A stretch of DNA of 64,000 nt from Pontibacter sp. HSC-36F09 (GCF_024171605.1 NZ_JALKAA010000006.1:62001-126000), one strand, 5' to 3'; shown: positions 8,410 to 17,922, numbered from the stretch's first letter. Notes: generated from the letters alone by a model not told the origin. Numbers and translations are program-made.

Positions 8410-9396
8410 TTAGGGCATGTAAGACAATTCTACTCTGAACTTCTGATCAATGGCGCCCAGTTTCTGGCAGGCTTTCTTGGAAAGACGCACTACCACGTTG
8501 TTGTTCTCGCCTGTGCTAGGCAGTTTACCGATCACACGCACATACACTACCTGATCGTTCATGGCGTTTTTCACCTGCATAATGGTGCCTACCGGAGCTG
8601 TTTTGTGCAGCGCCAGGTATTTGTTGGTATCTGCTTTCGGGTCGATCATTTCGGCCATACCTGTTTCAAGGATCTTCTTGGCACCAGACACAGAGTCTAC
8701 CATCTCTTCATCATCGTCATCCTTAACGCTGGTAGCAGGTGCCGGTGTGGCAGGCTGCGGCGTCAGCACAACGTGTGTATTGGTCGGAGTAGTTGGAGCA
8801 GCTACAGGGTCTGTAGAAGCTACCGCTGTTTCCGTTACCTTATCTTTTGCAATCTCGTCATCCGTCTCGCTCACGTAGATGGGGTTCTTGGAAGGAACCG
8901 GCTGGCCTTTGCCTACGATCAGCAAAGCACCTACACTGATCGTGTTATCCGGCAGGTTGTTCCAACGCTTAATGTCATCCACTTTCACGGCATGCATGCG
9001 CGAGATGGAGTACAGCGTCTGCTGCGGCTCTACCTGGTGCAGTTTCTCACCACGGCTGTTCACAGTAAAAGTACGGTTGCTGGCCGTGCCTGCGGCAGGC
9101 GCCTGCTTAACAGCGGGAGATGCTGCGGCATACTTACGCGGAATCAGCACCAGCTGCCCAACATTGATCGTGGTTTCTACGGATGGGTTGGAGTCCACGA
9201 TCTGGGCCACGGATACACCATACTTTCTGGACAGGGCGTAGAGCGTTTCTCTTGGCTCTACGCGGTGCTGCACGTATACCTTACCGTTCTTACGCTCCAC
9301 ACCAACCGAGTCGCGCAGGGCAACCATGTCGAAGGCTGAAGCCGAAATAGGAAGCAGCGGTATTGCTACAAGGGCGATAAGTAAAATTCGGATCAT
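8410..9396 (-). CDS. Secreted protein with two LysM domains and a C-terminal RlpA-like barrel
   Basis: 328 residues: signal peptide (cleavage after SASA, about residue 21); LysM 1 at about 42-87 (HRVEPRETLYALSRKYGVS...VGQLVLIP); LysM 2 at about 118-162 (HQVEPQQTLYSISRMHAVK...VGALLIV); a Pro/Thr/Ala-rich linker; and about 85 C-terminal residues with GMAEMID...LALHKTAPVGTIMQVKN...VYVRVIGKLP, which resemble the double-psi beta barrel of RlpA. LysM binds peptidoglycan GlcNAc; RlpA barrels are septal lytic transglycosylases. The catalytic Asp of RlpA (GDRGP-type motif) is not seen, as the equivalent is GKLP, so enzymatic activity is doubtful. The role is probably cell-wall binding. Confidence 0.88.
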   Translation of the reverse strand: MIRILLIALVAIPLLPISASAFDMVALRDSVGVERKNGKVYVQHRVEPRETLYALSRKYGVSVAQIVDSNPSVETTINVGQLVLIPRKYAAASPAVKQAPAAGTASNRTFTVNSRGEKLHQVEPQQTLYSISRMHAVKVDDIKRWNNLPDNTISVGALLIVGKGQPVPSKNPIYVSETDDEIAKDKVTETAVASTDPVAAPTTPTNTHVVLTPQPATPAPATSVKDDDDEEMVDSVSGAKKILETGMAEMIDPKADTNKYLALHKTAPVGTIMQVKNAMNDQVVYVRVIGKLPSTGENNNVVVRLSKKACQKLGAIDQKFRVELSYMP

Positions 9397-9417
9397 AGCT
9401 AAAAGTCGAACTAAAAA

Positions 9418-10188
9418 TTAAAGAGAATATGCCTTCAAGGTTGTTTTGTTTTGCACGAAATACAAACTGCGCATAAAGATAAAAAAAGTATCTGAACCTA
9501 CGCCATCAATTGCACCTGCAAGTAACTCATTTAAGTGCAAAAAACCATTTAAATCAAAAATAGCCAGAAAATTATCTAACTTATTTACACCCGTCTTAAG
9601 GTAATAGCTCACCACCAGACAGGTGTCCGTTTCGGCATACTCCAGGACACTTACAGGCTCACAATCAAGCTCCTGCGCCAAAAAATCGCGTACCTGACCG
9701 AAATAAGTTTCCCCCTCCCGGTATAGGTGTGGGTACTGCACAGCCCCAAATCGGATTTGATGGAAGCGCTGCACCCGATCAGCCGCCTCTTTTTGACTGA
9801 TATCGTTTTGAATGGTTTTACCGTAACCGCTTTCCAGCAAAAGCAGTTCCCCGCTTTCCTGACTAATATCGTAAGCCAGTAGTCCTTGTTCCTCTATTCC
9901 ATAAAATGCCAGCTCCGGCTGCTGCCACAGCGCTATACCTGAGTCAGTTGCAAAAGCCCGTATACCTTTGTGCTGCCCCAACTTGCGGTCGCCGTAGCCA
10001 TGCAGGTATAGCACATGTTCGTGCACGTCTTCCAGCCCCAGCCACCAGGTGTTAGGATCGGGCAATTTAAGCTCCTGCAACTGGCCAGCAGGCAGGTGCA
10101 AGGTATAGAAGCGGGCCTGCAGCAGGTCGGCGTCACGCACCTCCAGCGCCAGCCAACCACCGGGGGCATCCAGGCGAATGCGCCACAC
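9418..10188 (-). CDS. DUF4905 domain-containing protein
   Basis: About 256 residues from a GTG at 10188. Features are repeated beta-propeller-like strands (WRIRLDAPGGWLALEVRDAD, WWLGLEDVHEHVLYLHGY, ELLLLESGYG) and conserved segments FHQIRFGAVQYPHLYREGE and FLAIFDLNGFLHLN, as in the Bacteroidota-specific DUF4905 family of unknown function. The start is uncertain. The frame stays open upstream to a stop at 10251-10249 and that stretch (KKIPLILSLLFKYDFEAH) looks coding but has no ATG; it contains an A7 run where a one-base shift would connect a TTG start at 10268. The gene is divergent from nfeD. Confidence 0.75.
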   Translation of the reverse strand: MWRIRLDAPGGWLALEVRDADLLQARFYTLHLPAGQLQELKLPDPNTWWLGLEDVHEHVLYLHGYGDRKLGQHKGIRAFATDSGIALWQQPELAFYGIEEQGLLAYDISQESGELLLLESGYGKTIQNDISQKEAADRVQRFHQIRFGAVQYPHLYREGETYFGQVRDFLAQELDCEPVSVLEYAETDTCLVVSYYLKTGVNKLDNFLAIFDLNGFLHLNELLAGAIDGVGSDTFFIFMRSLYFVQNKTTLKAYSL

Positions 10189-10272
10189 GTGCGCCTCAAA
10201 GTCGTATTTAAAAAGCAGGGAAAGGATAAGCGGGATTTTTTTAGTATCTTATTTCCGATAAAGCCCAAATGT

Positions 10273-11619
10273 ATGAAATCTAAAGCAAAAATATGGCCCT
10301 GGTCTTACCTCCTCTTGCTGGCCCTACTCTTTTCTTGCACGTCTGCCTGGGCGCAGGAGCGCCAGAAGGTGTTCATCATGGAGATCAGCTCGGAGATCGA
10401 CCCACGTACCAACCGCTATACTCAGCTGGCCTTGGAAGAGGCCACCCGCGTGGAAGCTGACCATGTGCTGCTGAAGCTGAACACCTACGGGGGTGCCGTG
10501 AATGATGCTGACGCCATTCGCCTGCGCCTGCTCGAGTATCCGAAGCCGATCTATGTTTTTATCGACAAAAACGCTGCCTCGGCCGGAGCACTTATTTCCA
10601 TTGCCTGCGACAGCATTTACATGGCGCCGGGTGCCAACATCGGTGCAGCCACGGTGGTCGGTGCCGACGGGCAGGCCGCGCCGGGCAAGTACCAAAGCTA
10701 CATGCGTTCGATTATGCGCTCCACCGCCGAAGCCAACGGCCGCAACCCCAGACTGGCCGAAGCCATGGTAGACGCTGCTGTGGACAGTACTTTGTCGGCA
10801 GATCAGGTACTTACCCTCACCACTTCCGAAGCCATCCTGCACGGCTTCAGCGAAGGACAGGCCAACAACATCGAGGAAGTGCTGCAAAAGCTTAATCTGC
10901 AGGACGCCGAGATCGTCCGCTACGAACTTAGCACGACAGACAAAGTCATTTCCTTTTTCCTGAACCCCGTTATCAGCGGCATCCTCATCCTAATCATCAT
11001 CGGCGGCCTCTGGTTCGAACTGCAGACCCCGGGTGTGGGCTTTCCGCTCATAGCCGCTATTGTAGCCGGCGTGCTATACCTGACGCCCTTCTACCTCAAC
11101 GGACTGGCCGAGCATTGGGAGGTCCTGTTGTTCATTGTAGGGCTGGTGCTCATTGGCCTGGAGGTATTTGTCATTCCTGGGTTTGGGGTGACAGGTATAA
11201 GCGGCATTGTGCTCGTATTTCTGTCGCTGCTGCTCATCATGGTCAACAACCAGGCCTTTGACTTTACGTTCGTTTCGTCTGAGCGCCTGATGGAAAGCCT
11301 GGTATCGGTGTTGCTCGGTATGATCAGTGCTGTGATCATTGTGGTGCTGACCTGGAATCGTGTGCTGGGAAGCCGGGCCCTGCGCCGTGTCACGCTTGTC
11401 AATACCTTCGAAAGCAAGGAAGGCTACCGCTCCAGCCACTCTGCCGAGCACCTGATCGGTAAAACAGGTATAGCCTACACCCGCATGGCGCCAAGTGGAC
11501 GCGTGATGATAGACGACAACGTATACGACGCACAGGCCCGCGACGGCTTCATCGACAAAGGCGATGTGGTGCAGGTGATCGACCAAAGTACCTTTGCCCT
11601 GCGGGTGAAGAAAGTTTAG
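10273..11619 (+). CDS. nfeD: NfeD family membrane-bound serine protease (ClpP-type)
   Basis: 448 residues from the ATG at 10273: signal/TM segment (WPWSYLLLLALLFSCTSAWA), a ClpP/crotonase-fold protease domain (about 30-230) with the nucleophile region DKNAASAGALIS, then four or five TM helices (about 240-380), and a C-terminal OB-fold NfeD domain (LIGKTGIAYTRMAPSGRVMIDDNVYDA...). Long NfeD proteins are partners of stomatin/flotillin-like proteins, and the archaeal homologue cleaves stomatin. No stomatin gene follows here, which is a departure from the usual pairing. The ATG was chosen over upstream in-frame codons because the signal sequence begins here. Confidence 0.93.
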   Translation: MKSKAKIWPWSYLLLLALLFSCTSAWAQERQKVFIMEISSEIDPRTNRYTQLALEEATRVEADHVLLKLNTYGGAVNDADAIRLRLLEYPKPIYVFIDKNAASAGALISIACDSIYMAPGANIGAATVVGADGQAAPGKYQSYMRSIMRSTAEANGRNPRLAEAMVDAAVDSTLSADQVLTLTTSEAILHGFSEGQANNIEEVLQKLNLQDAEIVRYELSTTDKVISFFLNPVISGILILIIIGGLWFELQTPGVGFPLIAAIVAGVLYLTPFYLNGLAEHWEVLLFIVGLVLIGLEVFVIPGFGVTGISGIVLVFLSLLLIMVNNQAFDFTFVSSERLMESLVSVLLGMISAVIIVVLTWNRVLGSRALRRVTLVNTFESKEGYRSSHSAEHLIGKTGIAYTRMAPSGRVMIDDNVYDAQARDGFIDKGDVVQVIDQSTFALRVKKV

Positions 11620-11720
11620 AAAAGGAGGGTGCAGCATAAGTGGGAAGCCCTTTCTGTGCCATGCAACCCTTTCTGTAAGTTTGGGGTCATGAGAACGGAA
11701 ACTATCCTCTACTTTCGGAG

Positions 11721-12059
11721 ATGAAAAAATTCAAGCTATACCTTGTCGCACCCATGGTGCTTATGCTGACTGCCTTTTCCTGTGACAAGGACGATGACTT
11801 CGAAACTGTCGAAACAACCGCCACCCTCTTTTGGACAGGCGATATTGCCGTCGACGGCTGTGGGTTTTCAGTACATATTGGTGAGAAGAGCTATAAGCCC
11901 GAAAATGAAGGCGACATTGACGATTCTTTCAAGGTATATGAGCCTACCACGGTAGAGGTAAAGTTAGTTCACCTGGGTCAGCGGGACTTAGCATGCGGTA
12001 TGCTTCCCGGTAAATCAAAAAGGGACTTCATCCGCGTACTGTCAATTAAAAAACGCTAA
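11721..12059 (+). CDS. Small Cys-pair lipoprotein (copy 1 of a tandem pair)
   Basis: 112 residues: hydrophobic signal, lipobox AFSC, acidic DKDDDFE tether. The mature domain has LFWTGDIAVDGCGFSVHIGEKSYKPENEGDID, then LACGM and a terminal IRVLSIKKR. The two internal Cys residues (VDGCGF and ACGM) are kept in the paralogue that follows and probably form a disulfide in the periplasm. The function is unknown. The gene is 41 bases upstream of copy 2, so the two likely share a transcript. Confidence 0.78.
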   Translation: MKKFKLYLVAPMVLMLTAFSCDKDDDFETVETTATLFWTGDIAVDGCGFSVHIGEKSYKPENEGDIDDSFKVYEPTTVEVKLVHLGQRDLACGMLPGKSKRDFIRVLSIKKR

Positions 12060-12100
12060 AACATCATCAATTGCTATCAATCTACTTCTACTCTAAACCT

Positions 12101-12445
12101 ATGAAACTATTCCTTCAGCTTACACTACTAATTGGCCTTTGCTCGCTCTTGTTAGTTGCCTGCCAGAACAACACGGACGGCAACGCCGAAACCGATGACG
12201 CCATCCTGATCTGGTCGGGAGAGTATATGGTCGACGGTTGCGGTTTTGAAGTGGAGATAGACGGTAAGCGCTTTAAGCCGGACAACGAAAACGAAATGGA
12301 CGCAGCCTTTAAGGTGGAAGGCGAAACGCCCGTGATCATCACCTACGAGAAGCTGGGTCGCCAACTCGACATCCGCTGCGGACTGTCTACGCAAAGCAGG
12401 GCCATGGACGCTATCCGCGTGATATCCGTTAAGAAACGGACCTAG
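12101..12445 (+). CDS. Small Cys-pair lipoprotein (copy 2 of a tandem pair)
   Basis: 114 residues from the ATG at 12101; an upstream in-frame ATG at 12071 adds ten residues that would disrupt the signal peptide. Lipobox LVAC is followed by QNNTDGNAETDD. The mature part IWSGEYMVDGCGFEVEIDGKRFKPDNENEMD, the RCGL Cys and the end IRVISVKKR align with copy 1 along the whole length, marking a tandem duplication. It is predicted periplasmic or outer-membrane anchored. No known family could be named. Confidence 0.8.
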   Translation: MKLFLQLTLLIGLCSLLLVACQNNTDGNAETDDAILIWSGEYMVDGCGFEVEIDGKRFKPDNENEMDAAFKVEGETPVIITYEKLGRQLDIRCGLSTQSRAMDAIRVISVKKRT

Positions 12446-12549
12446 CCCGCTCCAAGCTTTTTATACCTGCCTGCTGCATTACTCCTATCTCTTGCGTAAC
12501 TTGCCGGGGCCTGCCGCTGCATGGCCGGCCACCGAAACCCGTATGCCCT

Positions 12550-13281
12550 ATGCAAGTACTCGGCATTATACCTGCCCGCTACGCCTCCACCCGTTTCCCC
12601 GGAAAGCCACTCGTCGACATCAACGGCAAAAGCATGATCCGGCGGGTATACGAACAGGCTTCATCATCTGGTTTAACAGAAGTGATTGTAGCCACTGATG
12701 ATCAGCGCATTCTGGACCATGTACATGGCTTCGGAGGGAAGGCCGTTATGACAGCAGCCCACCACCAAAGCGGCACCGACCGTTGCTTCGAAGCATACCA
12801 ACTGCATGACCAGCCTTTCGACTATGTGATCAACATACAGGGCGATGAGCCCTTCATCAAGCCTGAGCAGATCGATTTGGTTGCCTCTTGCTTCAACAAC
12901 CCACAAACACAACTGGCGACCCTGATCAAGAAGATTACTACCCCGGAAGAGCTTTTTAATGTGAATGCGCCAAAAGTGGTGGTAAGCCGCCATGGTGAGG
13001 CCTTGTACTTCAGCCGCCAGCCTATACCCTACTGCCGCAACGTCCCCAACGACATCTGGCACAAACAGCACACGTACTACAAGCACATTGGCATCTACGG
13101 CTACCGCACCGACATCCTGGAGCAGATCACACAACTGCCCCCTTCCAGCCTGGAACTGGCGGAATCGTTGGAGCAACTGCGCTGGCTCGAAAACGGTTTC
13201 CGCATCACCACCGCCACCACCGAGTTCGAAACCATCGGCATCGACACCCCGGAAGATCTGGAGAAAGTTAGAGAAGTTTGA
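12550..13281 (+). CDS. kdsB: 3-deoxy-manno-octulosonate cytidylyltransferase
   Basis: KdsB makes CMP-Kdo from CTP and Kdo, activating the sugar for the inner core of lipopolysaccharide. The 243-residue protein has the nucleotidyltransferase signature IIPARYASTRFPGKPL at residues 5-20, the substrate loop GTDRC, the metal-binding NIQGDEPF at about residues 95-102 and the late GIDTPEDLEKV helix. The length is typical (about 245). It starts at the ATG preceding QVLGIIPAR. Its neighbours are not LPS genes, as is common for kdsB in Bacteroidota. The assignment is secure. Confidence 0.96.
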   Translation: MQVLGIIPARYASTRFPGKPLVDINGKSMIRRVYEQASSSGLTEVIVATDDQRILDHVHGFGGKAVMTAAHHQSGTDRCFEAYQLHDQPFDYVINIQGDEPFIKPEQIDLVASCFNNPQTQLATLIKKITTPEELFNVNAPKVVVSRHGEALYFSRQPIPYCRNVPNDIWHKQHTYYKHIGIYGYRTDILEQITQLPPSSLELAESLEQLRWLENGFRITTATTEFETIGIDTPEDLEKVREV

Positions 13282-13383
13282 GAGTTATAAGGTATAGCCC
13301 ACAGGTAAAGATTTAGTCATGAATATTTACCTATTCAACTATTTAACAATCAGCATTCTATCCATCAACAAATAAACTATACC

Positions 13384-13809
13384 TTGAAGCATTATACCTT
13401 GCTGCGATTTGTAAAGTTGAACCTATACTTCTTCGGGATGTATGGGCTGCTGACCGCGGCCTGGTTTGGAATTACGGGAAGGTTCAGTGAGGAGTCGACT
13501 GGGGCGATCAATGAAATCCTGGTGAATGCGGCGATCTTCTCGCTACTGTTCACCATTGCCCTCCTGCTGTGGTATAGGAGAACGGAAGTGAGAATACCAG
13601 TCAAGAGTATCTCACCAAAAGCGCTGGATCAAAAACTGGAAGAGATCGGCTACGAGCATATACCTGGCAAGGACAAAGGCGCGGTGCAGGTATACAAGCC
13701 CCGTCCCCCAAAAGCTCCTGCTCTGGCCGGCCGCCTGTTCGTACAAAAGTCTGCTAACTTCTACCACCTGCAAGGGCCGGTGAGTCAGCTGAAAAGTCTG
13801 GAAGTTTAG
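13384..13809 (+). CDS. Small two-helix membrane protein
   Basis: 141 residues from a TTG at 13384 (reads KHYTLLRFVKLNLYFFG); no ATG precedes it in frame. Two predicted TM helices lie at about 10-30 and 48-65, followed by a basic cytosolic tail containing SPKALDQKLEEIGYEHIPGKDKGAVQVYKP. That layout (two helices plus a small globular tail) recurs in Bacteroidota PH-like or DUF-type envelope proteins, but I cannot name the family. It stands alone between kdsB and an intergenic repeat region. Confidence 0.6.
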   Translation: MKHYTLLRFVKLNLYFFGMYGLLTAAWFGITGRFSEESTGAINEILVNAAIFSLLFTIALLLWYRRTEVRIPVKSISPKALDQKLEEIGYEHIPGKDKGAVQVYKPRPPKAPALAGRLFVQKSANFYHLQGPVSQLKSLEV

Positions 13810-14220
13810 AAGGTTTGTTAGGTTAGGTAACCTACGCATCAGTGTGACGTAGTTCACATGTTGGAGTAGCCATTTTAACGCTCTTCCGGACTTGCATGCT
13901 TGGAAGTATTTCTGCTGGCGACATACCTGTCCCCGTATACCTGCAAAACCAACTCGGCACACGGGGATTAGGAAATCCCCGACAGTTTGCTTCGGGATTG
14001 ACAGATGCCGAAGAGCCTTATAGCAAAGCGTTTTCAGGACGAGACCACGCGTCCTGTCCGAATCGTGTACTTCTATACCTTGTTAGATCGTGCACCGGTA
14101 TAACTATCTGAACCATACAGGAAAATCCCCTCTGGGGTATGCCTCTATAAAAGGAGGCCAGGGGCAGATTACTCTGGCTTCCAACAATTTAACCATCAAC
14201 AGTTCAACAATCCATTAAGA
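13810..14220. repeat. Gene-free gap with several hairpins and a dispersed repeat
   Basis: This 410-base gap holds CGGGGATT/AATCCCCG (13962-13981), an inverted copy of the CACGATTCGGACAGG element of 5110-5124 (here 14052-14066), a CCCCTC...GGGG element near 14126, a GCCTC/GAGGC hairpin at about 14141-14158, and several TATACCT motif copies. A 71-codon open frame at 13896-14111 reads through these hairpins and I do not regard it as a gene. Confidence 0.5.
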
Positions 14221-14568
14221 TCACCCTCCCGCCTTCTTTGCCTTATACCCGGCGGCTTGGAGTACCTGCAGCACCTTATCGCGAAAGTCGCCCTGTATCA
14301 GGATCTCTCCGTCTTTAGCTGATCCACCAACACCGCATTTGTTTTTAAGCATTTTACCCAGTTCTTTCAAGTCATCGTCCGTCCCGACAAAGCCAGCCAC
14401 CAGCGTCACCTGCTTGCCTGCACGGGATTTTTTGTCGAGCATCACTTTCAGGTTCTGCTGCTGGGGCGGAAGCGTTTCGGCTTCGTGCTCCTGCTCATAT
14501 TGGTAGTTGAAATCAGAACTAGTGGAGTATACCACTCCCTGTCTGCCTTTTTTATTCTTGTCGCTCAT
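14221..14568 (-). CDS. SUI1/eIF1-like translation factor (YciH family)
   Basis: 115 residues: a variable N-terminus ([19 protein letters not shown]) and a C-terminal SUI1 domain, seen as [23 protein letters not shown], then [30 protein letters not shown]. The KNKCGVGG...IQGD core is diagnostic. Bacterial YciH/eIF1-like proteins bind the small ribosomal subunit and can influence initiation fidelity; their role in Bacteroidota is not established. The length is normal. It lies 75 bases downstream of a lipid kinase gene in the same direction. Confidence 0.92.
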   Translation of the reverse strand: MSDKNKKGRQGVVYSTSSDFNYQYEQEHEAETLPPQQQNLKVMLDKKSRAGKQVTLVAGFVGTDDDLKELGKMLKNKCGVGGSAKDGEILIQGDFRDKVLQVLQAAGYKAKKAGG

Positions 14569-14643
14569 CGTCTTGTTCTCTATACCTTACATGCTGCTTT
14601 GCTATACCTATATGCGCTCCCATGTTTAGCGTGCTCCCATTCT

Positions 14644-15525
14644 TTAGCGTGCCACCACATGCAGCGATTGTGGCACCATACGCACTTCAAACTCTTTTGC
14701 CTTGCCCAGATATTCGCCGTCGGCGTGGTGCATCATCTCGTGGTCGGTCTGCACGGTTACGCCTTCTGTCTTAAAATACTCGGCGCTGTCAGCACTGGCC
14801 GGTTTGTTGGCTAGCATCGCGTAGCTCAATTGCAGCGCTTTAAACATATCCAGTTTACGGACCAGGCACACGTCCAGCATACCGTCCCGTATATTGGCCA
14901 TGGGAGCAATATAGGCGTTATTGCCATATTGTGCCGCATTAGCAAAGGCCATCACGAACAGCTCTGTTTCGATGGTGTTGCCATTGATGACGGCCTTCAC
15001 CGGGAGATGGCGGTAGTTGCGCACTTCCTTCAGGATTAGCTCCACATAGGTCTGCAAACCGCGTTTCTTACTCCCTGCAAATACTGAACTAATGTAGGCA
15101 TCAAAGCCTATACCTGCCGTCGTGAAGAAAGGGCGCCCGTTGATCGTTCCGCTGTCAATCTGAGAACGGTGTCCCTGGTTGAGGAAGCGGATGGCCGCAT
15201 CAACTGTGAGAGGTACCTGCAAATGGCGGGCAAGTCCGTTGCCAGAGCCTCTTGGGATAATGCCCAGTGCCGTTTCAGAATGCAGCAGTCCCTGAGCCAC
15301 TTCGTTCACCGTACCATCGCCCCCAACAGCTACTACGACCGCATAGCCCTGCGTTGCCGCCTCTCTCGCCAGTTCCGGGGCATGACCCGCGTAATCGGTG
15401 TACACGATGTCGTGGTCATACTTTTCGTGGTCCAGGTGGAGTTTGATGCGGGCGGCCACATCAACCCTGCTGCTGGGTCCGGAGGTGGGATTGATGATGA
15501 ACCGGAATCGGGGACGTTTGCTCAT
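14644..15525 (-). CDS. Diacylglycerol kinase family lipid kinase (YegS/DgkB-like)
   Basis: 293 residues from the ATG at 15525 (SKRPRFRFIINPTSG); a TTG six codons earlier is less likely because the family begins with this strand. DAGK catalytic motifs are present: IINPTSG, VAVGGDGTVNEVAQGLL (the GGDGT ATP loop at about 75-79) and GIIPRGSGNGLARHL. The C-terminal half is the beta-sandwich with GIGFDAYIS and DGMLDVCLV. The reaction is ATP-dependent phosphorylation of a lipid alcohol such as diacylglycerol or a sphingoid/capnoid base, at the inner face of the membrane. The exact lipid cannot be read from the sequence. Confidence 0.92.
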   Translation of the reverse strand: MSKRPRFRFIINPTSGPSSRVDVAARIKLHLDHEKYDHDIVYTDYAGHAPELAREAATQGYAVVVAVGGDGTVNEVAQGLLHSETALGIIPRGSGNGLARHLQVPLTVDAAIRFLNQGHRSQIDSGTINGRPFFTTAGIGFDAYISSVFAGSKKRGLQTYVELILKEVRNYRHLPVKAVINGNTIETELFVMAFANAAQYGNNAYIAPMANIRDGMLDVCLVRKLDMFKALQLSYAMLANKPASADSAEYFKTEGVTVQTDHEMMHHADGEYLGKAKEFEVRMVPQSLHVVAR

Positions 15526-15601
15526 ATCGGTCGGATCGGCCAAAGGCGCTGCTGACTGGTTAAATTCTACGCAAATTAACCGATTCCGCAGGAGAATAAA
15601 A

Positions 15602-15626
15602 AAAGCCCGACAAACTGCCGGGCTTT
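15602..15626 (-). terminator. Hairpin terminator of the universal stress gene
   Basis: AAAGCCCG at 15602-15609 pairs with CGGGCTTT at 15619-15626; on the minus strand a seven-base T-run follows. It lies 23 bases past the stop of the stress gene. Confidence 0.88.
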
Positions 15627-15648
15627 CTGTTCTTAAGGTATAGGTTCC

Positions 15649-16494
15649 TTATTTGAGGTGGAATGTCAGAACTGGGATATCAGAGTGGTTTACCAGATCT
15701 TCGGCTATACTGCCGCTGAGCAGGTGGGCCAGACCAGTACGGCCGTGTGTGGCCATCATAATCAGGTCAGCGCCAACCTCCTCTGCAAAGTTCAGGATAC
15801 CATTTTCCTCAATGACGTCATTGTATACATTGGTGGTATAGTTTTGCAGCCCGTAGCGTTCGGCAGCATCCTGCATGCGTGTGCGCAGGATGGCGTTCGA
15901 CTCAAAAGCGCCAGGCGTGTTGACGTATACCAGGTGCAGCTTGGCACCGAACATCTGCTGGAAGAACTTGAACTTCTCCATGGCAGTGCCGATCTCACGC
16001 TTGAAGTCAGATGGCAACACGATGTTGCGAACCCGGAAATTGGCAATAGGGGCTTTGATAGTCAGTACCGGGCACTCGGCCGTGCGCACCACCTTCTCTG
16101 TGTTGGAGCCCAGCAGGAACTCATTCATGCCGCTGGCGCCTTTTGAGCCCATTACCACCAGGTCTACCTGGTCGTCGCTGATCACCCGGCGGATCTTACG
16201 GATCACGTTGTCGGCATCCACTTCCTGCACCACCTCAACCCCGGCGTGCTCCACCGAACGCTCCAATTGGGCCATTCGGCTTTTGGTCGTCTCGAGCAGC
16301 TTCATCATATATACCTGTTCCATACCGTCTCCGCCAACCAGATCGCCGGTTACGCTAAAGGATTGCGAGTAGGGCATTTCCACAACGTGCAGCAGCTTAA
16401 TGGCGGCTCCTGTCTGGCGTGCGATGGCAACAGCTACTTCAAAGGCATTATGGGCCTGGTCAGAAAAGTCGGTGGGTACAAGTATTCTTCTCAT
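15649..16494 (-). CDS. Universal stress protein, two-domain
   Basis: 281 residues made of two fused UspA domains. Domain 1 (1-145) opens with RRILVPTDFSDQAHNAF and ends with the ATP-binding G-2x-G-9x-GS pattern, GSKGASGMNEFLLGS. Domain 2 (about 155-281) opens with NIVLPSDFKREIG and carries GRTGLAHLLSGS in the same pattern. Both halves therefore keep the ATP-binding residues and the protein is likely an ATP-binding pseudo-dimer. Such proteins respond to starvation and redox stress in the cytoplasm; a specific partner is not evident. It has its own terminator and appears monocistronic. Confidence 0.93.
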   Translation of the reverse strand: MRRILVPTDFSDQAHNAFEVAVAIARQTGAAIKLLHVVEMPYSQSFSVTGDLVGGDGMEQVYMMKLLETTKSRMAQLERSVEHAGVEVVQEVDADNVIRKIRRVISDDQVDLVVMGSKGASGMNEFLLGSNTEKVVRTAECPVLTIKAPIANFRVRNIVLPSDFKREIGTAMEKFKFFQQMFGAKLHLVYVNTPGAFESNAILRTRMQDAAERYGLQNYTTNVYNDVIEENGILNFAEEVGADLIMMATHGRTGLAHLLSGSIAEDLVNHSDIPVLTFHLK

Positions 16495-16620
16495 AATTGG
16501 TGCGGTTTATTGCTTTGCTTTGTTTTCATTGTAAAGATACAGGGCTCTATACGCCCAAACGATGACGAATGTCATTTCAGGTGAAATATAGTGATTTTCT
16601 TTTATATACGCCATAAAACA

Positions 16621-16649
16621 CAAAAGCCCACCAGGAAGGCGGGCTTTTG
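16621..16649 (-). terminator. Hairpin terminator of gap
   Basis: CAAAAGCCC (16621-16629) pairs with GGGCTTTTG (16641-16649) around an 11-base loop, 26 bases after the gap stop codon. It can also act on rightward transcripts. Confidence 0.85.
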
Positions 16650-16674
16650 CGGGTATAAGGTATAAAACCGATGA

Positions 16675-17688
<1,014 letters not shown>

Positions 17689-17705
17689 TTAAAATTTTGA
17701 TGGCA

Positions 17706-17736
17706 CGAAGTTACGATTACAGTTAAGGAAAAACAA
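17706..17736 (-). promoter_or_regulatory. Possible gap promoter
   Basis: On the minus strand TAACTTCG (17713-17706) resembles TAnnTTTG with one mismatch, and TTGT (17736-17733) lies 19 bases upstream. The spacing is that of Bacteroidota promoters. The gap ATG is 38 bases downstream. Confidence 0.35.
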
Positions 17737-17800
17737 CATATTTTTTCCTTGCTGATTCTTAATGTTTTACGCATAAACAGGCTGAAAAATCAAAAAAACA

Positions 17801-17831
17801 TTTGCCTTGTAAGCTCTTTGCCTTATCTTTG
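17801..17831 (+). promoter_or_regulatory. Bacteroidota-type promoter of tRNA-Glu
   Basis: TTTG at 17801-17804, exactly 19 bases, then TATCTTTG at 17824-17831. This matches the -33/-7 consensus TTTG-N19-TAnnTTTG exactly. The predicted transcription start lies about 10 bases before the tRNA. Confidence 0.8.
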
Positions 17832-17850
17832 CACCACCAAACGACAAAAT

Positions 17851-17922
17851 GGTCCGTTCGTCTAGGGGTTAGGACTCCAGATTTTCATTCTGGCAACAGG
17901 GGTTCGATTCCCCTACGGACTA
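17851..17922 (+). tRNA. tRNA-Glu (anticodon TTC)
   Basis: A full cloverleaf is visible. The acceptor arms are GGTCCGT (17851-17857) and ACGGACT (17915-17921), with a G-U closing pair. The D arm contains TAGGGGTTAGGA. The anticodon stem is CCAGA/TCTGG around loop TTTTCAT, giving anticodon TTC. The T arm is CAGGGGTTCGATTCCCCT and the discriminator base is A at 17922. CCA is not encoded. The 3' end and the following bases recur in degenerate form near 19.9 and 21.7 kb. Confidence 0.96.

Noticed and set aside
10015-10272. N-terminal extension of nfeD by 86 residues
   Set aside because: The extension overlaps the divergent DUF4905 gene, and the signal sequence starts at the ATG at 10273.
13896-14111. 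71-codon open frame in the repeat-rich gap after the small membrane protein gene
   Set aside because: It reads through hairpins and a dispersed repeat, has no recognisable motif, and its composition does not resemble the neighbouring genes.
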